From RDYJ01 sp034931405 (GTDB lineage Bacteria > Cyanobacteriota > Cyanobacteriia > Cyanobacteriales > Nostocaceae): a stretch of 64,000 nucleotides of DNA. Under the pieces are notes generated by a model. The model saw only the letters and a program-made list of their open reading frames with translations. It made no database searches and was not told the DNA's origin. The stretch covers positions 62,001-126,000 of the forward strand of contig NZ_JAYGHA010000017.1 of NCBI RefSeq assembly GCF_034931405.1, read 5' to 3'. This document shows positions 17,591 through 27,229 of the stretch, piece by piece. Numbering within the stretch: position 1 is the first letter of the stretch; each line of letters begins with the position of its first letter. The position numbers and the translations under genes were made by a program.

Positions 17591-18395
17591 TCACCTGATT
17601 TACCAGTGTTACCCATTGTGCAACACTAAGGTCTTCGGCACGAACTTGGGGATTTATATTTAATTGTTCCAGTAATTGGGTCAAGCGATCGCGATCAATC
17701 ACAGATTGCAAATTATTTCTTAACATTTTCCGCTTTGCCCCAAACCCTAATTTAACCAGACTTGCTAACTTTTTGGGGTCATAAACCGGAATTTCTATCT
17801 GTCGAGGTAGCAACCGCACCACAGCCGAATCAACTTTTGGTGGTGGGTAAAATGCACCAGCAGGAACTGTACAAATTAACTCACAATCTGCCAAATACTG
17901 CACCCGCACCGACAACGCCCCAAAAGTTCTTGAACCTGGATTAGCATATAATCTTTCGGCCACTTCTTTCTGTACCAGTAACACAATAGAATTAAATGGT
18001 TCTGGGTTGGGGTTAGCAATAGTACCCAGTAACTTTTCAATAATTGGACCAGTAATATTATAAGGAATATTCGCAACAACTTTATTTTGTTTTTGGAACT
18101 TAGGAAAAGCCGTCAGTTGGGATGCTACATCAAGACTAAGAAAATCCCCTTGCAGAAGTAAAAAGTTTTCTCTCTCACCTAGTTGTTTTGCCAGTAGTTT
18201 ACATAAATCACGGTCAATTTCCACAGCCACTAAAGATTGAACTAGAGGTAATAAACGCCGAGTTAAAATTCCCGTACCCGGACCAATTTCCAAAATCCGA
18301 TCATCTTCTTGACAGTCTGCTGCTTTAACAATAGAATTCAGGGCTTTTTCGCTTTTTAGCCAATGTTGAGCAAATTGTTTGCGAGGTTGCACCAT
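17580..18395 (-). CDS. rsmA: 16S rRNA (adenine1518-N6/adenine1519-N6)-dimethyltransferase
   Basis: Also called KsgA. Dimethylates two adjacent adenines at the 3' end of 16S rRNA during 30S assembly. 271 residues, normal length. Seen: FAQHWLKSEKALNSIV at the N-terminus, the SAM-binding motif ILEIGPGTGILTRRL, VEIDRDLC, LLQGDFLSLD and the catalytic motif VVANIPYNITGPII, plus the VQKEVAERL and GAFYPPPKVDSAVV segments typical of the family. It heads the rsmA-ispE-DUF3082 block. Confidence 0.97.
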   Translation of the reverse strand: MVQPRKQFAQHWLKSEKALNSIVKAADCQEDDRILEIGPGTGILTRRLLPLVQSLVAVEIDRDLCKLLAKQLGERENFLLLQGDFLSLDVASQLTAFPKFQKQNKVVANIPYNITGPIIEKLLGTIANPNPEPFNSIVLLVQKEVAERLYANPGSRTFGALSVRVQYLADCELICTVPAGAFYPPPKVDSAVVRLLPRQIEIPVYDPKKLASLVKLGFGAKRKMLRNNLQSVIDRDRLTQLLEQLNINPQVRAEDLSVAQWVTLVNQVTGD

Positions 18396-18563
18396 TTATA
18401 TTTATTTCTCCATGAATTAATTAAAAAGAAAATTTTCCCTAATAGTTGCCAATAGTCTCTGATTTGGTTTTAGAGTTAATGTATCTATCTAAGAACTTGC
18501 AGAAATTCTAAGTACAAACAGCTTATTAGATTTTGTAACTATATTTCCTATTTTATTTACCTC

Positions 18564-18687
18564 ATGACTTACGCAACTGGCACATTGGTAGGGTGCATCA
18601 GATATCAACAATCTGTTTATTTGCAGGATTTATGCAGTCTGACGCACCCTACAACAGATTTTTGGTGTGACACGCAGCTTTAGTCCT
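18564..18687. mobile_element. MITE-like element, copy 1 (degraded right end)
   Basis: About 124 bp, closely matching the element at 31302-31424. The left end ATGACTTACGCAACTGGCACA and the internal inverted pair GTAGGGTGCATCAGA / TCTGACGCACCCTAC are clear. The right end has diverged (CGCAGCTTTAGTCCT instead of CTTGCGTAATTCCT). No coding capacity. It lies between the divergent rsmA and the lipoprotein gene. Confidence 0.75.
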
Positions 18688-18741
18688 ATACCTGTTAAAT
18701 CTGTAGAATAAGGTTACTTACAGAAATACCAAAACACGACT

Positions 18742-19302
18742 ATGAACACCAAAATTAGATATATTTTACCCCTAATGGTATTAGCAGCTTGCGCCAGCAT
18801 CAGCAGTTGCAATTCTAGCGATACTTTTGATAATACAACTTCAGCACCAACACCAAACAGCACAGTTACCCCAAATCCCCAGAATTCTCCAGTCACATCT
18901 GAACCATTTTCCACCCAACCCTCTCCCACTGCAACTTCTAAAGCTGTCTCTGGTAAAACTACCCAAGTCACCCTATACACAAGTGATGATCAATGTCAAG
19001 ATTATATTTCTAAACAAGCTTCAGTATCAGCAGATGAATCCATGAACGAAGCCGTCGGTCAAATCATAGAGACACGAGATACATCTGATTTCAGCTTGTC
19101 TGGTTATCGTATAAATGTTAACAATGGAGTCGCTACAATTGATATGAGAATTGCCCCTGACTCTAAGCGACAAATAGCTTCTCTTTCTAGTTGTGAACAG
19201 TTCGCTTTGTTTGGGAGTCTCCGCAAAACCTTAACCAGCAATGCCCAATGGAAAATTAAAGATGTCCGCTTTACTGAGAAAGGTGAAGAAATCGTTTTTT
19301 AA
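18742..19302 (+). CDS. GerMN-domain lipoprotein
   Basis: 186 residues. N-terminal lipoprotein signal with lipobox ISSC (Cys about 23), then a Ser/Thr/Pro-rich linker (about 25-70), then a GerMN (sporulation/germination) domain with TTQVTLYTSDDQCQDYIS, the NNGVATIDMR strand and FALFGSLRKTLTSNAQWKIK. GerMN domains in non-sporulating bacteria are found in cell-envelope proteins of unknown function. Predicted to be anchored to a membrane facing the periplasm. Followed by a GGGGATT repeat array. The two-cysteine spacing (Cys97 region and SSCEQFALF) could form a disulphide. Confidence 0.75.
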   Translation: MNTKIRYILPLMVLAACASISSCNSSDTFDNTTSAPTPNSTVTPNPQNSPVTSEPFSTQPSPTATSKAVSGKTTQVTLYTSDDQCQDYISKQASVSADESMNEAVGQIIETRDTSDFSLSGYRINVNNGVATIDMRIAPDSKRQIASLSSCEQFALFGSLRKTLTSNAQWKIKDVRFTEKGEEIVF

Positions 19303-19309
19303 ACAGGGA

Positions 19310-19365
19310 CTGGGGATTGGGGATTGGGGATTGGGGATTGGGGATTGGGGATTGGGGATTGGGGA
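19310..19365. repeat. GGGGATT heptamer STRR
   Basis: Seven to eight tandem copies of GGGGATT just after the lipoprotein gene stop codon. The rest of 19366-19575 contains a TGTTCCC heptamer block (about 19466-19490) and no gene. Confidence 0.9.
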
Positions 19366-19575
19366 GTAAATAATAATAAATTATGAATTATGACTAATGA
19401 CTAATGAGTATATAACGGTATGCACTTGAATGAGATACACAATTAACCTAAAAGACTTTCAACCGTGTTCCCTGTTCCCTGTTCCCTGCTATAGTAAAGA
19501 TTTCCTAGCGATTCTACCCGAATCTAGAATTAGACTATTACCATAAAAAAGTGTTTAATCGAGGATGGTAAGCAA

Positions 19576-19698
19576 ATGGATGTTAAGCTGATTTTAGTGG
19601 GATTAACTGTTATATTTACTATTTCGTGCTTATTTTTCGGTACGAAAAACGGATTTTATGATTCAGACAATTATCATGGTAACGGTTCTGCACATTAA
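19576..19698 (+). CDS. 40-residue single-helix membrane protein, probably NdhP
   Basis: Starts MDVKLILVGLTVIF and ends HGNGSAH. One transmembrane helix (about residues 4-23), then a conserved-looking FGTKNGFYDSD turn. Size, single N-terminal helix and the FGTKNG-YDSD segment agree with what I remember of NdhP, the small subunit that stabilises the large cyanobacterial NDH-1 complex in the thylakoid membrane. I could not check this, so the symbol is left blank. It precedes the MBL-fold gene by 31 bp on the same strand and is probably co-transcribed. Too short for most ORF callers. Confidence 0.6.
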   Translation: MDVKLILVGLTVIFTISCLFFGTKNGFYDSDNYHGNGSAH

Positions 19699-19729
19699 CC
19701 ACAGTTAGAGAGGAGTAAATTCCTAGAGC

Positions 19730-21421
19730 ATGAGGGATGATCTGTCAGTATCCTCTCTTCCTAATGACGGGGAAGCGGCTAGTGAATTGGAATGCTTACC
19801 CTATAGTGTTCAGCATGAAGATGAAGGTGTTTGTCTACTAATAAGAATGGGTCCACACCGCATTTTGTTAGACTGTGGTGTGGGGGATATTTCATCTGTG
19901 ACAAGAGGAATAACTAAATCAGCAAATCCTGGTAGTTTACCCTTACCAGCAGATTTAGTCTTGATTACTCATGCTCATCCAGATCATGCTAGGGGTTTAT
20001 TAACGTTAAATCAAGCCTTTCCGCTATTGCCAATTTATGCTAGTGAGGTGACTAGCAAGTTATTGCCATTAAATTGGCCAGAACAAGCACCTGAAGAAAT
20101 TCCTTCATTTTGTCAGGCGCTACCGTTGCGATCGCCTATAGAAATACAAGAAAATCTAATTGTAGAATTATTTCCCGCCGGTCATCTGCCTGGGGCTGTG
20201 GCTATTCTCCTCACCTACCACACCCAAAACCGTGATTATAAATTACTTTATACAGGAGACTTTTTTCTCTCCAACTCTCGGCTAGTAGACGGATTACGTT
20301 TAGAAGAATTAAGAGGCTTACATTTAGATGTACTCTTGATTGAGGGCAGTTATGGAACATCCCGCCATCCCCACCGTCGTAACCAAGAAAATCAACTCGC
20401 AGAAAGAATTAATCGCGCCATCGCAGATCATAGTTCTGTCATTTTACCCACACCCGCTTTAGGCTTAGGTCAAGAATTGCTGATGTTGTTACGTTCTCAT
20501 CATCATTTTACTGGCCGGGATTTAGATATTTGGGTTGATGGTAATGTGGCTACGGGTTGTGATGCCTATTTAGAACTTTTACCCCACCTTCCCGCATCAG
20601 TCCAGAATTTTGCCCGTCATCAACCTTTATTTTGGGATGAACGGGTACGTCCCCGCGTGCGACGATTAAAAGTAGAAAATTTAGCTAATTTAGGCAGTTC
20701 TCCCTGTATTGTCCTCACTGACTCTACAGCAGATTTTGGTAAATATTGCCAACCCAACACAGGACCTTGGCTAATTCTCCTCCCAGAAAAAATTGATATC
20801 ACAGTTAATCAAGAATATTTAGCACCGACTACCATTGAGAGTTATCTTTTAGCTCAACATAGTGATGGACCAGGAACAACTCAGTTAATTCATAATTTAC
20901 GACCCCAACACGTCGTTTTTGTCCACGGTTCTCCAGCTTACTTAGCTGACCTAACTAGCTTAGACGAATTACAAAATCGTTATCATATTCATTCCCCAGC
21001 CGCTGGCATGGTTGTAGAATTACCAATTGGCGAAACATTTTTACAACCTTCTGCCCCAGAAACTAATTATGAAGGCGAGTTAACAGAGCTAGAAACAGTC
21101 ATTACCATCACCCTACCAGATGCAATTACAAATGATCCCCGTTGGCAGCAATTTGCGGATACTGGTTTAATAGAAGCTCGTTGGCAGGGAGAAGAACTAG
21201 TATTAAGGGGCTTGTCTCAAAGAGAACTGCTGAATCAAAATAGTGTAGATATAGCCCGCAGCAAGCATCTTCACTCATGGTCTGATCTAGAATGCTGCGG
21301 TACGTGCAGATACCAAAGAGGGCAACGGTGTTGGAATTCCGCCGCCCCGTTGTATAACTTCAAAGTTACCCTGGAAGGTTATTGTCCTGCTTTTGAACGT
21401 TTAGCTGATCATGAATCCTGA
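19730..21421 (+). CDS. MBL-fold metallo-hydrolase, beta-CASP type (RNase-like)
   Basis: 563 residues. The zinc-binding motif THAHPDHARG (HxHxDH, about 84), a second histidine in PAGHLPGAVAI, the aspartate of LYTGDFFLSNSRL and a later histidine in VVFVHGSPAYL mark a metallo-beta-lactamase fold with a beta-CASP insert, as in RNase J/CPSF-type nucleases. A C-terminal cluster CCGTCRYQRGQRCW plus a later GYCPAF (four spaced cysteines) suggests an additional metal site. Likely acts on RNA or DNA, but the substrate is not known. An AGGAG lies upstream of the ATG. Preceded closely by the NdhP-like gene. Confidence 0.85.
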   Translation: MRDDLSVSSLPNDGEAASELECLPYSVQHEDEGVCLLIRMGPHRILLDCGVGDISSVTRGITKSANPGSLPLPADLVLITHAHPDHARGLLTLNQAFPLLPIYASEVTSKLLPLNWPEQAPEEIPSFCQALPLRSPIEIQENLIVELFPAGHLPGAVAILLTYHTQNRDYKLLYTGDFFLSNSRLVDGLRLEELRGLHLDVLLIEGSYGTSRHPHRRNQENQLAERINRAIADHSSVILPTPALGLGQELLMLLRSHHHFTGRDLDIWVDGNVATGCDAYLELLPHLPASVQNFARHQPLFWDERVRPRVRRLKVENLANLGSSPCIVLTDSTADFGKYCQPNTGPWLILLPEKIDITVNQEYLAPTTIESYLLAQHSDGPGTTQLIHNLRPQHVVFVHGSPAYLADLTSLDELQNRYHIHSPAAGMVVELPIGETFLQPSAPETNYEGELTELETVITITLPDAITNDPRWQQFADTGLIEARWQGEELVLRGLSQRELLNQNSVDIARSKHLHSWSDLECCGTCRYQRGQRCWNSAAPLYNFKVTLEGYCPAFERLADHES

Positions 21422-21464
21422 ATCAGAATTTGCGACTCAGAACTCACAACCCAGCACTAAATAG

Positions 21465-21776
21465 TTAGTCTGGATTCAAGTCAGTAAAACGATTGCGGAT
21501 ACGTTCCGACTCAGGACAATCTTCAGTCATCAGAGGTTCCACATTACTCCGTGATACGGAGGCTAATTTCTGTGTTACCGAGCCAATGCTTTCTAGGCGA
21601 ACCATCTCTTCCCAAGAACAAACTTCGTCTTCTTCATCGGTTTCATAGCGTAGAGTCACTAAATCACCCTCTATATCGATGATGCGGGCCCGCTCTATCC
21701 AGCGTTGCTGATCCCGCAAAAAAACACATACCTCCCGCCCATCGCAACACAGTTGATAAATTTTGCGGTGTAGCAT
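21465..21776 (-). CDS. Conserved cyanobacterial protein (DUF6679-like)
   Basis: 103 residues, soluble, acidic. Strongly patterned: MLHRKIYQLCCDGREVCVF, then a beta-rich core (ARIIDIEGDLVTLRYETDEE) and SWEEMVRLESIGSVTQKL. I recall near-identical proteins across cyanobacteria, annotated as DUF6679, with no assigned function. It is convergent with the MBL-fold gene, leaving 43 bp between the stop codons. Confidence 0.7.
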   Translation of the reverse strand: MLHRKIYQLCCDGREVCVFLRDQQRWIERARIIDIEGDLVTLRYETDEEDEVCSWEEMVRLESIGSVTQKLASVSRSNVEPLMTEDCPESERIRNRFTDLNPD

Positions 21777-22456
21777 GTACTGCTTCTGCCTTTTTAAACA
21801 ACGTAGTTAAACCTGTCAAAATCCGGGTTTTAACCCCGGTCAGAAATACCCTCAAGAGGCCAATTTCACGCTTCATAACTAGTATGTTTATTACCCAATC
21901 TCAGAACGACTCGGTGGTAGTAGTCAAATATCAGGAAATCTTGGGTCATAAACTAATGGTTACTGCATCAGTTGAATTTAATCTCTTTTGGGTCAATGCT
22001 AGGTAATGTCTACTTTATAAAAGTTAAACATTTCTGAATTTGTCCTAACTAGGTTAGTATGTGGTAGTTATTCCTTACTACCATCATGTAATAAATAGTG
22101 CTGCAAAACAAGCGTAAATTGCGGTTGTTTGAGTTGCCTACTTGTAATCATTGGCATTTCTAGGAAGTCTGGGGACTTGGCTGTACTTTTAACCCTAATG
22201 TATTTGATCTTAACTCATTCTCAGACTTACCTTCATGGTTTTAAACAACAATCACCGAAGAGTTTTGAGTTTTGATCTGTAACCTGATGTCTAAAACAGC
22301 TATCTTACCTGTCAGTGGCAAAAATATGGGGAAATTTGTGGATGGGGGGAATTTTCTTATTTGTAATTTCCTGACTGTTATTTAAATAAAATCTAACGCG
22401 TTTAATCTTTTTTAGAATCTTTACAAGATTTATCGGCAAGGTTTGTTGAGTAGTTG
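21777..22456. other. 680-bp stretch without a supported gene
   Basis: Upstream of the DUF6679-like gene and downstream of the small ORF at 22457-22672. I see no coding frame with family features, no tRNA and no clear hairpin. Likely holds the promoter of the gene at 21776. Composition is ordinary for the window. Confidence 0.5.
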
Positions 22457-22672
22457 TTAGTGGGATTTATTCAATACGGGCAGTTCCATCAAATTGCTTG
22501 AGCAAGCTTCTCGTTTAATTTTACCTATGCGGATCGCTTCGTATAGGGTAGTAAGAGCTTTTAAATCATCTGAATCATAGCACCTAGTTGCCAGTACCTG
22601 AAGGAGTAAACCCTCTGATTCAACACTAAGATATCCCGTTTGGAAGGCAGATGCAATGAGTGTGCGAATCAT
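22457..22672 (-). CDS. Small conserved protein of unknown function
   Basis: 71 residues from ATG at 22672 (MIRTLIASAFQTGYLSVESE); a TTG three codons earlier is less likely. Helical and soluble, with LLQVLATRCYDSDDLKAL and LYEAIRIGKIKREA. The pattern is familiar from short cyanobacterial hypothetical proteins that come in paralogous sets; no function is known to me. 22673-22978 upstream is AT-rich with nothing recognisable. Confidence 0.6.
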   Translation of the reverse strand: MIRTLIASAFQTGYLSVESEGLLLQVLATRCYDSDDLKALTTLYEAIRIGKIKREACSSNLMELPVLNKSH

Positions 22673-22978
22673 GATAAACAAGGCAGAATGAACGATTTAT
22701 TATTCCTAGTGTGGAACACTTGCTCCCAAAATACATTGATATAGGACAGTAACTATTGGTGATTCTCATTACAAATATATTGTGACTTCAATCACGAGCA
22801 TAAAAAACAAATCCTATAATATCATAGAATATCTTCTAAGTGCTGAACTATTGTATGTCATATACAATACCAAGCTATTGAATAGATTTAAAGTCATTTT
22901 AAGTATTTAATTATACTATGATTTTCGTTGCTTAAGCAAACTTGTGTATTGAAAACTACAAAGAAAAATAATATTTTC

Positions 22979-23767
22979 TCAAGGCAAAAACTGGCGGAAA
23001 TCTTCATCCTGTTGACTCAATTGCACCCAATTTAAGTTGAGTAATTGGAATTTTTGTACCAAGCGATCGCACGCTGGGCGTTCAGTGGCATAATGTCCAG
23101 CATCAATTAAAATCAGTCCTTGATCTCTACTTTCTTGGAACTGATGGAATTTGCAATCAGCGGTAAGATAGGCTTGAGCGTTGGTTTTCAAGACTGCGGA
23201 AATAAAACCAGCACCCGAACCACCCAAAACAGCAACTCGTGAAATTTGCTGTTGTAAATTCTCTGTCGGGGAAAAAATCAATTTTGGGGGCTGAAGTTGA
23301 GTTTGAATTGTGGTGAGTAATTCTTGCAATGTTAGAGACGGTTCTAGCATTCCTACCCGTCCATATCCTAAACCTGATTGGGTGGGAACTATGGGAGATA
23401 CTGCTTGTAGGTGTAACATTTGCGCTAAAACATCCGCTGTGCCATCGTTTACCTGATCAAAATTGGTATGGGCGCTGTAGATACCGATATTGTGAGTAAA
23501 AGCTAACCTCACCATTTCTCCCAGTGCTTCCCCACTGCATAGAGATTTGGGGGGATTGAAAATTAGGGGATGATGGGCAAAAATCAGATTAGCATTGAGA
23601 GCGATCGCTTCTGCCATCACGGCTAAAGTTGGAGTTAAACACACTAATACTCGTGTTTCTTCCTCTAACACACCAGGCTGAATCTGCCAACCGCAATTAT
23701 CCCAGCTTTCACACCAAGCAGGATTTGCCCATTCTTCAAACCAGGTGATTAAATCAGCAATTTTCAT
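22979..23767 (-). CDS. Nif3-like dinuclear metal-centre protein (YbgI family)
   Basis: 262 residues from Met at 23767 (MKIADLITWFEEWANP); the frame runs open upstream but the extra 32 residues are not family-like. Metal-binding residues: ANLIFAHHPLIF (two His), YSAHTNFD (His, Asp) and, near the C-terminus, DAGHYATERPACD (His, Glu). The family forms hexamers with a two-metal centre; some members act as GTP cyclohydrolase 1 type 2, but the biological role is unsettled. Monocistronic. Confidence 0.92.
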   Translation of the reverse strand: MKIADLITWFEEWANPAWCESWDNCGWQIQPGVLEEETRVLVCLTPTLAVMAEAIALNANLIFAHHPLIFNPPKSLCSGEALGEMVRLAFTHNIGIYSAHTNFDQVNDGTADVLAQMLHLQAVSPIVPTQSGLGYGRVGMLEPSLTLQELLTTIQTQLQPPKLIFSPTENLQQQISRVAVLGGSGAGFISAVLKTNAQAYLTADCKFHQFQESRDQGLILIDAGHYATERPACDRLVQKFQLLNLNWVQLSQQDEDFRQFLP

Positions 23768-23844
23768 AAGTGTTTTAGCTGAGATTTTACGTAATTCTAC
23801 AGTTAGAGTAAGTAGGTAGGCGTTGAAATTTATCGTTGAGGCAA

Positions 23845-24001
23845 GGCAAAAGGCAAGAGGCAAAAGGCAAGAGGAAAGAAACTTTGAGGGATTTTACATT
23901 TTGTAACATACCTCGTTTTTTTCAAGCCGACTTACTTAGATGAGGTTATTTTAGTCTAAATTTCAGTTAGATCCCCAACTTCTTCAAGAAGTCTGGGATC
24001 T
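23845..24001. repeat. GGCAAAAGGCAAGAG STRR and imperfect palindrome
   Basis: A run of GGCAAGA/GGCAAAA heptamers (about 23841-23876), then a GATCCCCAACTTC palindrome at 23969-24001 that is an imperfect copy of the one at 4467-4499. No gene in 23768-24103. Confidence 0.75.
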
Positions 24002-24103
24002 GGGTATGTTACTTATAAGTACGAATGTAGATGTCACCTAGATACGAGATGATGAGGTATCAATTACTTTATAAGTTTCTTGTAGATACACATATAAAAA
24101 TAC

Positions 24104-25450
24104 TTAGGAAATACTTTTTATCAATGCTTGCTTAAACTCTTCCGCAGTCTGAAAAGTGATTTGCGGTTTTTCCACCAAGGCTAAATCTATCACTTCTGCT
24201 AATTTTTTAGGAATGCTTTTATTCCGCTGAAGAATAGGTACAGGGTCATTTTGCAAAACTGCCAACCAAGGATCACCAGTAAAATCACGGGGAAAATAGC
24301 CCGTCAGCATATTATATAAACAAGCTGCTGTTGCCCAAACATCAACTTCTGGTAGTGAGTTCTGAAAATCTAGTACCTGTTGACGTGGTATAAATGCAGG
24401 TGTTCCCATTTGATTTCCTGTCAGAGTTTGACCACTTAAACCTGCTAAATCAAAGGCTTTAGCTAAACCATAATCACCTATTTTTGCCACTATTTTATCA
24501 TCGGCATAGGTAATCAAAATATTATACGGATTTAAATCTCGGTGAACAAAAACTTTATCTTTTCCCACCTTCTGATCAGCTAATTTAACATCAGTAATTT
24601 TGATTTGATGGGCATATATCAAACCTTCGAGAACTTGGATAATTATTTCTACAGCAATGTTAACAGGTAAACGCCATCCTGACCTTTGCATTAAGTCCCA
24701 AACATTTCCTCCTTCACAATATTCCATGATAAAAAAGAAAGTTTCCTCAGCAAAGCCATAATCTAGCAACTGTACTACATGAGGATGTTGTAAAGACTTT
24801 GTATTTTTTGCTTCCCCCAAAAACTGATGTATGCCTTCTTCTTTACCAGCGACTGCTGGGGACATCAACTTAATAGCCACAAATTTTCTTAATTTGATAT
24901 TTTCTGCTAAAAATACTTCCCCTAAACCACCTTTCCCAAGAGATTTAACTAACTTGTAGCAGGAAATTGTTTGTAGATTTTCTTCACCTTGTAAGCCTAA
25001 TTCCAGTAAGTGTTGAATCAGGTTTAAAAAATTTGGTTTTGCTTTTTTTTCTACAACTGGATTTGGGGTTTTAATTAGCTGTGATTCTTCGATTTCTATG
25101 CCTATTTTAAATAAAATATCTCCCAATTTAATTTCATCACCATCTTGTAAATCATATTCTGGGAAGTTTAACTTTAACCCTTCTTGTGGAGTTTGATGAC
25201 GTTTTCTTTGACCAATTTTTTTACCATTGACAAAAGTGCCATTTAAACTTCCCAAATCGCGCACCCGAATATCTGGTGGATTAATATCTAATAAGCAGTG
25301 ATAACGGGAAATAGTCATATCAATTTCATTAGCTAACTGTAGGTTACAATCATGGTTTCTGCCAATGATACAAGTGCTACGAGAGTCAAAATGATATTCC
25401 TTTCCAGAAAGTGTACCTTGAGTAATGGTGAGAGTAATTTTAGATGACAT
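24104..25450 (-). CDS. FHA-domain Ser/Thr protein kinase with altered catalytic loop
   Basis: 448 residues. An N-terminal FHA domain (about 5-112) binds phosphothreonine: IIGRNHDCN, TISRYHCLLD and RDLGSLNGTFVNGKK. The kinase domain (about 165-440) has the Gly loop LGKGGLGEVFLAE, VAIKLM (catalytic Lys) and EYCEGGNVWDL. The catalytic loop reads HRDLNPYN, where Lys of HRDxKPxN is replaced by Asn, and the metal motif reads DYG instead of DFG. Asp and Asn of the loop remain, so activity is possible but may be reduced. No transmembrane segment. Probably signals by recruiting phosphorylated partners. Confidence 0.93.
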   Translation of the reverse strand: MSSKITLTITQGTLSGKEYHFDSRSTCIIGRNHDCNLQLANEIDMTISRYHCLLDINPPDIRVRDLGSLNGTFVNGKKIGQRKRHQTPQEGLKLNFPEYDLQDGDEIKLGDILFKIGIEIEESQLIKTPNPVVEKKAKPNFLNLIQHLLELGLQGEENLQTISCYKLVKSLGKGGLGEVFLAENIKLRKFVAIKLMSPAVAGKEEGIHQFLGEAKNTKSLQHPHVVQLLDYGFAEETFFFIMEYCEGGNVWDLMQRSGWRLPVNIAVEIIIQVLEGLIYAHQIKITDVKLADQKVGKDKVFVHRDLNPYNILITYADDKIVAKIGDYGLAKAFDLAGLSGQTLTGNQMGTPAFIPRQQVLDFQNSLPEVDVWATAACLYNMLTGYFPRDFTGDPWLAVLQNDPVPILQRNKSIPKKLAEVIDLALVEKPQITFQTAEEFKQALIKSIS

Positions 25451-25617
25451 GGTTACGTTTAGGAGGTAAGTGAACGATTACATATATGAATTGATTTTAT
25501 ACTTATTTTACATTTGTAATTATGTTTCTTTTCGTTGGGTATAGGTTCTATCAAAAAAGTCATACCACATACACGGTTAGGTTAAGATACTTAATTAATT
25601 AGTATTAAATCACATTT

Positions 25618-26031
25618 TCAACCAGAAATATGAACTATCAATTCTCTGGTATGATTATGTTGGCGATGTTCCCAAATATAAATACCTTGCCATGTTCCCA
25701 AAACTAAATGACCATTATTAATGGGAATATTTTCGGAAGTATGGGTTAAAACTGTGCGGATGTGTCCTGGCATATCATCAGCACCTTCGGCATCATGGAT
25801 ATAATCCCGGCCTTCTGGTACTAATTTAGCCATAAAATTTTCCAAGTCTATTAACACATCAGGGTCAGCGTTTTCTTGAATGACTAAACTGGCTGAAGTG
25901 TGACGCAAAAATAAAGTGCAAAGTCCTGTTTTTATCCCTGATTCTGCGACTATGGCAGTAATTTTTGAGGTAATGTTTTGAAAGGATTTGCCAGTGGTGG
26001 AAATTCTCAGTAATTTTTGGTAGTGTGTCAT
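25618..26031 (-). CDS. YjbQ family protein (secondary thiamine-phosphate synthase enzyme)
   Basis: 137 residues, usual length. The conserved FLRHTSASLVIQENADPDV, a DDMPGHIRTVLTHTS segment with histidines for metal binding, and the terminal GTWQGIYIWEHR-type strand all fit the YjbQ/UPF0047 fold. Some members have weak thiamine phosphate synthase activity; the true role is uncertain. It lies 74 bp after the glycosyltransferase gene on the same strand and may be co-transcribed. Confidence 0.93.
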   Translation of the reverse strand: MTHYQKLLRISTTGKSFQNITSKITAIVAESGIKTGLCTLFLRHTSASLVIQENADPDVLIDLENFMAKLVPEGRDYIHDAEGADDMPGHIRTVLTHTSENIPINNGHLVLGTWQGIYIWEHRQHNHTRELIVHISG

Positions 26032-26105
26032 ACCAAGTTTTTTAGATTTTAGATTTTAGATTTTAGATTTTGGATGTTAAATTGGGAGTATTTTCGCAAT
26101 TTTAT

Positions 26106-27188
26106 TTACAGTAACTGAAAATAATTAATCACGGCTTTAGCTATGGTTTCATTACCATCTTTAGCTATTGGTTGCGGGTGATTTGGTGGTTGGGGTAAGT
26201 CATGGAGAAAATCCCAATTTCCTGTGAAAAATTCTGTTGCTGTAATAATTTGATGGTGGTGATAATTTTTAATCCCTGCTAATAATAAATCAGCTTCAGC
26301 AAAATCATCACGAGGTATGGTAATGATAGGCAGTTCTAAACGTGTAGCTTCTGCAAAAGTGCTGTACCCAGGTTTAGAAACAACTCTTCCACAAATTGGC
26401 ATAAAGTCAACAGGACGATATTGACGATTTTGCACTTTAATTAAGTTAGGTAACTCTGGTGCTGAAGCATCAAAGGTGATAAATTGCCAGTCAGGAAATT
26501 TCCTAATATTATCATAAGGAATTGCCTGTAATCCCAAACCTCCAAATGTGAGTAAAATTGTTTTTTCTGGTGGTGCAGTTATTCCCCAGGTAGTGCGTAT
26601 TTCATCAATGGAAAAGTAGGGAGAACCACCCGTTAAACCCACATCCATGATATTGGGGAAAGCTGACATTGGTGTGTGGAAAGGAAGACGAAACAAGCGA
26701 TCGCTTTTAGTATACCAATCACTAATCCAATCAGCAATTTCTATAAATTCTCCTCCCCAATCTCGATAAATAAAGTCCCAACTAAAGTTACTTGTCATCC
26801 AACAGGGAATATTTGCCGCTTTCGCAAACCCAGCCGCAAGAAAGGGAATATCCGCCAAAATGAGATTAACACGATTTTGGCGAATAAAATTAACTTCGGA
26901 AGCAATTAACGAATTTTGACTTTTTTTAATCTCTCTTAACTTTTCTAGAGTGGCTGCTTTATCCATTGTTAAACTATCAGTTTGAACCACACCTAAATCA
27001 AATGCACGTTGACGCAGGATAAAATCACCTTTGATATAGGATTCTAGCAGCCATCGAGGTGCTGTTGTGACAAGAATTAACAGCACTTCTGGACATAATT
27101 TTTGAATTGTTGCAGCTATTGATGCAGTGCGGGTAGTATGCCCAAAACCGTGATTAGTGATCGCTACATATAAAATTGGACGGTTCAT
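26106..27188 (-). CDS. Glycosyltransferase-like protein (GT-B fold)
   Basis: 360 residues. Starts ILYVAITNHGFGHTTRTASI, the glycine-rich acceptor-domain loop of MurG/UGT-like GT-B enzymes. The C-terminal nucleotide-sugar region includes ILLTFGGLGLQ and VVSKPGYSTFAEATRLELP, the usual donor-binding segment. It resembles the N-terminal part of plant arabinokinase and UDP-glucuronosyltransferase-like proteins found in cyanobacteria. Donor and acceptor are unknown. Cytoplasmic, no signal peptide. Confidence 0.82.
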   Translation of the reverse strand: MNRPILYVAITNHGFGHTTRTASIAATIQKLCPEVLLILVTTAPRWLLESYIKGDFILRQRAFDLGVVQTDSLTMDKAATLEKLREIKKSQNSLIASEVNFIRQNRVNLILADIPFLAAGFAKAANIPCWMTSNFSWDFIYRDWGGEFIEIADWISDWYTKSDRLFRLPFHTPMSAFPNIMDVGLTGGSPYFSIDEIRTTWGITAPPEKTILLTFGGLGLQAIPYDNIRKFPDWQFITFDASAPELPNLIKVQNRQYRPVDFMPICGRVVSKPGYSTFAEATRLELPIITIPRDDFAEADLLLAGIKNYHHHQIITATEFFTGNWDFLHDLPQPPNHPQPIAKDGNETIAKAVINYFQLL

Positions 27189-27229
27189 ATAGGAGGTAAT
27201 GGGTAATTGGTAAACATTGATTTTGGCAT

